Source of the DNA: Streptomyces sp. NRRL F-5135
Lineage (GTDB): Bacteria > Actinomycetota > Actinomycetes > Streptomycetales > Streptomycetaceae
Length of the DNA stretch: 64,000 nucleotides
Assembly (NCBI RefSeq): GCF_000719775.1
Contig: NZ_JOHR01000011.1
Location: 62,001-126,000 of the forward strand
Direction: 5' to 3'
Shown: one piece after another, positions 60,926 through 64,000 of the stretch
Layout: each line of letters opens with the position of its first letter
Position numbering within the stretch: position 1 is the first letter of the stretch
Notes under the pieces: model-generated
Seen by the model: the letters and a program-made list of their open reading frames with translations, nothing else
Told to the model about the DNA's origin: nothing
Database searches by the model: none
Translations under genes and position numbers: made by a program

Positions 60926-61995
60926 GGGGTACGTACCTCCGCCGGGGCCTCGGCCGTCCAGCCGGGCCCGAGACGCAGTGTGCCCCAGGCGTCCGCGTCG
61001 AGTGCGGCGAGGTGGTCGGCGCGGGACCGGGAGGGCGGTGTGCCGAGGTCGCCGGCGACGGTCAGGGTGGCTGCGGCCATCAGGTGTCCGTGGCGCAGCC
61101 GGGCGGCCGCGGGCAGGCCGCGCAGGGTCGCGGAGAGGAAACCGGCCGCGAAGGCGTCCCCGGCCCCGACGGGCGCGACGACGTCGACGCGGAGGGCCGG
61201 GACCGAGGTGACGGTGTCGCCTGTGTAGACCGTCGCCCCCGCGCTGCCGCGCTTGACCACGAGCGTGCGCGGCTCGGGGAGCGCCGCGCGTATCGCGTCC
61301 GCCCCGTGCAGGTCCCAGGCGGACGCCGCCTCGTCCTCGCCCACGAAGACGAGGTCGGCGCCCCGGGCCAGCTCCAGCAGGACATCCGGTCCTGACCCGT
61401 CGCGCCACAGGCCCGGGCGGTGGTTGACGTCGAAGGAGACCAGCGGACGCCCGGGGCGGGGCGCGGTCAGGTCGCGCATCAGCGCGAGGCAGTCGGCCGA
61501 GAGCGCGGCGGTGATGCCCGACAGGTGCAGCACCCGGCCGGCGAAGAGGTCGTCGTAGGCCATGGTCCGCGGGGACATCGCGGACGCCGCCGAGCCCGCC
61601 CGGTAGTACGCGACCTCGTGCGCCGCGGTGTCCCGGTCCGTGGCCGTGCGGAAGTAGATACCGGTCGGCCGGCCGGAGTCGCGGCGGACGCCCGACACGT
61701 CGACGCCGTACGCGCCGACCGCGTCGACCAGGTGGTCCCCGAAGCCGTCCGTGCCGACCCGGCTGATCCACCGCACCCGGTGTCCGGCGGACGCCAGGGC
61801 GCAGGCGACGTTGGACTCGGCGCCGCCGATCGTACGGGCGAAGGAGGGGACGTCGGCGAGACGGCCGGGCCGGGACGGCAGGAAGGTGACCATGGACTCG
61901 CCGAGACAGACGACCTCCACCCCGTCGGCCCCCGCGCCGTCCGGGAGGGGGAGGGCGGCGGTGTCGGTGTCGGCGGGTTCGACGGGATCGGTCAC
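60922..61995 (-). CDS. PfkB-family sugar kinase (2-keto-3-deoxygluconate-kinase-like)
   Basis: 357 aa ribokinase-fold enzyme. Features: VVCLGESMVTFLPSRPG near 28-44, substrate region GGAESNVACALA, DVNHRPGLW and the catalytic signature VAPVGAGDAFAAGFL (anion hole and catalytic Asp). The FDVNHRPGLW and YYRAGSAAS blocks are typical of KDG kinases. ATP-dependent phosphorylation of a 2-keto-3-deoxy sugar acid is the best guess. GTG 61995 start; divergent from the deaminase gene. Confidence 0.87.
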   Translation of the reverse strand: MTDPVEPADTDTAALPLPDGAGADGVEVVCLGESMVTFLPSRPGRLADVPSFARTIGGAESNVACALASAGHRVRWISRVGTDGFGDHLVDAVGAYGVDVSGVRRDSGRPTGIYFRTATDRDTAAHEVAYYRAGSAASAMSPRTMAYDDLFAGRVLHLSGITAALSADCLALMRDLTAPRPGRPLVSFDVNHRPGLWRDGSGPDVLLELARGADLVFVGEDEAASAWDLHGADAIRAALPEPRTLVVKRGSAGATVYTGDTVTSVPALRVDVVAPVGAGDAFAAGFLSATLRGLPAAARLRHGHLMAAATLTVAGDLGTPPSRSRADHLAALDADAWGTLRLGPGWTAEAPAEVRTP

Positions 61996-62047
61996 TTGGG
62001 GCTCCTGGGCGTTCGCCTGTCCACAGCTGTCTTCCAGAGGGGCACCA

Positions 62048-62076
62048 TTGACCCGCTGTCGGCTGGGATGTTAGAC
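62048..62076 (+). promoter_or_regulatory. Probable promoter of the deaminase operon
   Basis: TTGACC (62048-62053), 17-base spacer, TTAGAC (62071-62076). The start region falls within the repeated elements at 62081-62120. Confidence 0.55.
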
Positions 62077-62080
62077 AGCG

Positions 62081-62120
62081 TGCAGCGCAATACGCAATGG
62101 TCGTTGCAGCATACGCAATG
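62081..62120. promoter_or_regulatory. Repeated operator-like elements, probable IclR site
   Basis: TGCAGC-GCA-ATACGCAATG (62081-62099) and TGCAGC-ATACGCAATG (62105-62120), direct repeats just downstream of the -10 of the deaminase promoter, in the divergent region with the kinase-iclR-ridA operon. Confidence 0.6.
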
Positions 62121-62162
62121 AAAGACGCCGGGACCGGGCCGCAGGCCCCAAGGGGAGACTTC

Positions 62163-63500
62163 ATGGCCGTCGAGCACCACGCCGAGCGACGTCACGACGA
62201 TCCGCCGCACCAGGACCGGCTCGGCGACGAGCGGGTCGATCACCGCTTCAAGGCGCTCCCGCCCGACGCCGAGGGGCTGACCGTCGCCGCGCTCGCCGCC
62301 GAGCGCCGGTCCCTGTTCACCGGCGGTTTCACGACGCCCGTGCTCGCCCTCTCCGCCGAGTCGGTCGAGCACAACCTCGCCCTGCTGGAGACCTACTCGG
62401 AGCGCCACGGCCTCGCCTTCGCCCCGCACGGCAAGACCTCGATGTCCCCGCAGCTCTTCGACCGCCAGGTGGCGCGCGGCGCCTGGGGCATCACCGCCGC
62501 CGTCCCCCACCAGGCACGCGTCTACCGCGCCTTCGGGATCCGGCGGATCTTCCTGGCCAACGAGCTGGTGGACGCCGCCGCCCTGCGCTGGCTCGCCGCC
62601 GAGCTGGACCGCGACCCCGGCTTCCGGTTCCTCTGCTACGTCGACTCCGTGCGCGGCGTGGAGCTGATGGACGAGGCGCTCCGGGACGCGGGCGCCAGCC
62701 GTCCGGTCGACGTCGTGGTCGAGCTGGGCGCCGGCGAGGGCGCCCGTACCGGCGCCCGTACGGAGGCGGACTGCGCGGCCGTCGCGGACGCGGTGGCCGC
62801 CGTGACCACGCTGCGGCTGGCCGGGGTCGCCGGCTACGAGGGCGAGGTCCCCTCCCCCGACAGCGACCGGGTCGGCGCCTATCTGCGCCGGCTGACGGCC
62901 CTGGCGGCGAGGTTCGACGGGGAGGGCCGGTTCGCAGGCACGGACGGTTCCGCCGGGCCCGGGGGCCCCGAGGAGATCGTGATCAGCGCGGGCGGCAGCG
63001 CGTGGTTCGACACGGTGGCCGAGGTGTTCGGGGAGATCCCGGCGCTGTCCCGGCCGGTGCTCAAGCTGCTGCGCTCCGGCGCGTACGTCTCGCACGACGA
63101 CGGCCACTACCGGCGCGTCACCCCGTTCAACCGCGTCCCGGAGGAAGGCAGCCTCCAGCCCGCGTTCCGGCTGTGGGCGCAGGTCGTCTCCCGCCCGTCG
63201 CCCGGCCAGGCGTTCGTCAACGCGGGCAAGCGGGACGCGCCGTACGACATCGACCTGCCGGAGCCCCAGGCCGTACGGGACGCCCGTACCGGCGAGATCC
63301 GCCCGGCCACGGGCATCACGGTCACGGGCCTGTCGGACCAGCACGGCTGGCTGGCCACGGAGCCGGGCGCGGACCTGGAGGTCGGGGACTGGGTGGGGAT
63401 GGGGCTGTCGCACCCGTGCACGACGTTCGACAAGTGGCAGCTGATCCCGCTGGTGGAGGCGGACGGCACGGTCACGGACTTCATCCGCACGTTCTTCTGA
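62163..63500 (+). CDS. PLP-dependent amino-acid deaminase / D-threonine-aldolase-like
   Basis: 445 aa of the alanine-racemase-N / D-serine-dehydratase-like (DSD1) fold. Strand TTPVLALSAESVEHNLAL leads to the PLP lysine in FAPHGKTSMSP; the barrel continues with VVELGAGEGARTG and the C-terminal metal-dependent domain with SDQHGWLATEP and GLSHPCTTF (His/Cys zinc ligands typical of the family). Probably deaminates D-amino or hydroxy-amino acids. ATG 62163 has GGGGAG upstream. Followed on the same strand by a D-aminoacylase. Confidence 0.9.
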   Translation: MAVEHHAERRHDDPPHQDRLGDERVDHRFKALPPDAEGLTVAALAAERRSLFTGGFTTPVLALSAESVEHNLALLETYSERHGLAFAPHGKTSMSPQLFDRQVARGAWGITAAVPHQARVYRAFGIRRIFLANELVDAAALRWLAAELDRDPGFRFLCYVDSVRGVELMDEALRDAGASRPVDVVVELGAGEGARTGARTEADCAAVADAVAAVTTLRLAGVAGYEGEVPSPDSDRVGAYLRRLTALAARFDGEGRFAGTDGSAGPGGPEEIVISAGGSAWFDTVAEVFGEIPALSRPVLKLLRSGAYVSHDDGHYRRVTPFNRVPEEGSLQPAFRLWAQVVSRPSPGQAFVNAGKRDAPYDIDLPEPQAVRDARTGEIRPATGITVTGLSDQHGWLATEPGADLEVGDWVGMGLSHPCTTFDKWQLIPLVEADGTVTDFIRTFF

Positions 63501-63660
63501 GGCCGTCGCGCACCGCGACCACCGCCGGGAACGCCGGCCGCCGTCACGGACCACGAACCATCGACCACGAACCAGGAACCACGGACGCCGGACACACCGG
63601 CCACGGACACACCGGCCACCGGCAAAGCCGGCACATCATCCGAGAGGACCGGGAGCGGGC

Positions 63661-64000
63661 ATGGATCTCGTGATACGCGACGTACGGGTCATCGACGGCA
63701 CGGGCGGCCCGTCGTACCGCGCGGACGTGGGCGTCGAGGACGGCCGGATCGCGGAGATCCGGCGCGAGGGCACGGCCGCCGGGGGCCGCCGCCCGACCGG
63801 TACCCGCGTCCTGGACGCCGCCGGGCTGGCCCTCTCCCCCGGCTTCGTCGACATGCACGCGCACAGCGACCTCGCGCTGCTGCGCGACCCGGACCACTCC
63901 GCCAAGGCGGCACAGGGCGTGACCCTGGAGGTGATCGGCCAGGACGGGCTGTCGTACGCGCCGGTGGACGACACGACGCTCGGCCAGGTACGGCAGGCCA
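63661..64000 (+). CDS. N-acyl-D-amino-acid deacylase, 3' end outside the window
   Basis: First 113 residues of an amidohydrolase-superfamily D-aminoacylase: the small beta domain (DLVIRDVRVIDGTGGPSYRA, VLDAAGLALSPGF) leads to the metal-binding HxH in FVDMHAHSDLALL; EVIGQDGLSYAPVDD continues the family pattern. Hydrolyses N-acyl-D-amino acids to free D-amino acids, which the upstream deaminase could then consume. ATG 63661 has GGGAGCGGGC before it. The frame is open at the window end. CGGACACACCGGCCA repeats lie in the 160-base gap upstream. Confidence 0.9.
   Translation, partial: MDLVIRDVRVIDGTGGPSYRADVGVEDGRIAEIRREGTAAGGRRPTGTRVLDAAGLALSPGFVDMHAHSDLALLRDPDHSAKAAQGVTLEVIGQDGLSYAPVDDTTLGQVRQA

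Overview
The window reads as a chromosomal segment of a Streptomyces (or very close relative). GC content is very high, GTG and TTG starts are common, ribosome binding sites are AGGAGG-like, several genes look leaderless, and the gene families are typical of the genus (SpoIIE-type phosphatase, OxyR-AhpCD, PIN-PhoH, Flp/Tad pilus, class F sortase, DasR-boxed chitinase, CYP157-like P450). Both ends cut genes: a fumarase at the left and an N-acyl-D-amino-acid deacylase at the right.

Left third (1-19 kb), mostly core genome. Fumarase fumC, a DUF402 protein, a GAF/SpoIIE phosphatase-ATPase, a class A penicillin-binding protein, an SPFH protein with a short DNA-binding-like partner, the divergent oxyR / ahpC-ahpD peroxide module, an AI-2E family permease, a secreted transglycosylase with a long structured leader, PIN-PhoH, a cis-prenyltransferase, a YghZ-type aldo/keto reductase and a methyltransferase.

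Middle (19-41 kb), a complete Flp/Tad type IVb pilus island. It has a prepilin peptidase, Flp pilin, TadE/TadG-like pseudopilins, TadA ATPase, TadB and TadC membrane platform, TadZ, a CpaB/RcpC-like protein and a two-component pair. Two large proteins open with the same prepilin leader as the Flp pilin. One of them continues into a Hint autoprocessing domain and a C-terminal toxin-like domain; the other is a 513-residue protein of unknown function. Downstream of the first are a candidate immunity gene, a kinase-like gene and a lipoprotein. An 18-bp palindrome (TGGGCCC-NN-GGGCCCA core) precedes the peptidase/DUF192 pair, the toxin, the Flp pilin operon and the second pilin-leader protein. I infer a pilus-dependent effector system under one regulator. 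This is the most unusual content of the window.

Right third (41-64 kb), accessory. A nucleoside-kinase-like gene; a sortase with its substrate beside an ECF sigma factor and a membrane partner; a GH18 chitinase and a NodB deacetylase; a two-component system with a small repeat-containing secreted protein that looks inserted; an Nramp-like transporter with altered metal-site motifs; a P450 lacking ExxR beside a frameshifted ferredoxin; a PH-like protein; a secreted M14 carboxypeptidase; a TetR / alcohol dehydrogenase pair with duplicated operators; and a catabolic cluster (GntP permease, RidA, IclR, PfkB kinase, PLP amino-acid deaminase, D-aminoacylase) probably for N-acyl-D-amino acids or related compounds.

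No rRNA, tRNA, CRISPR array, transposase or attachment site was seen.
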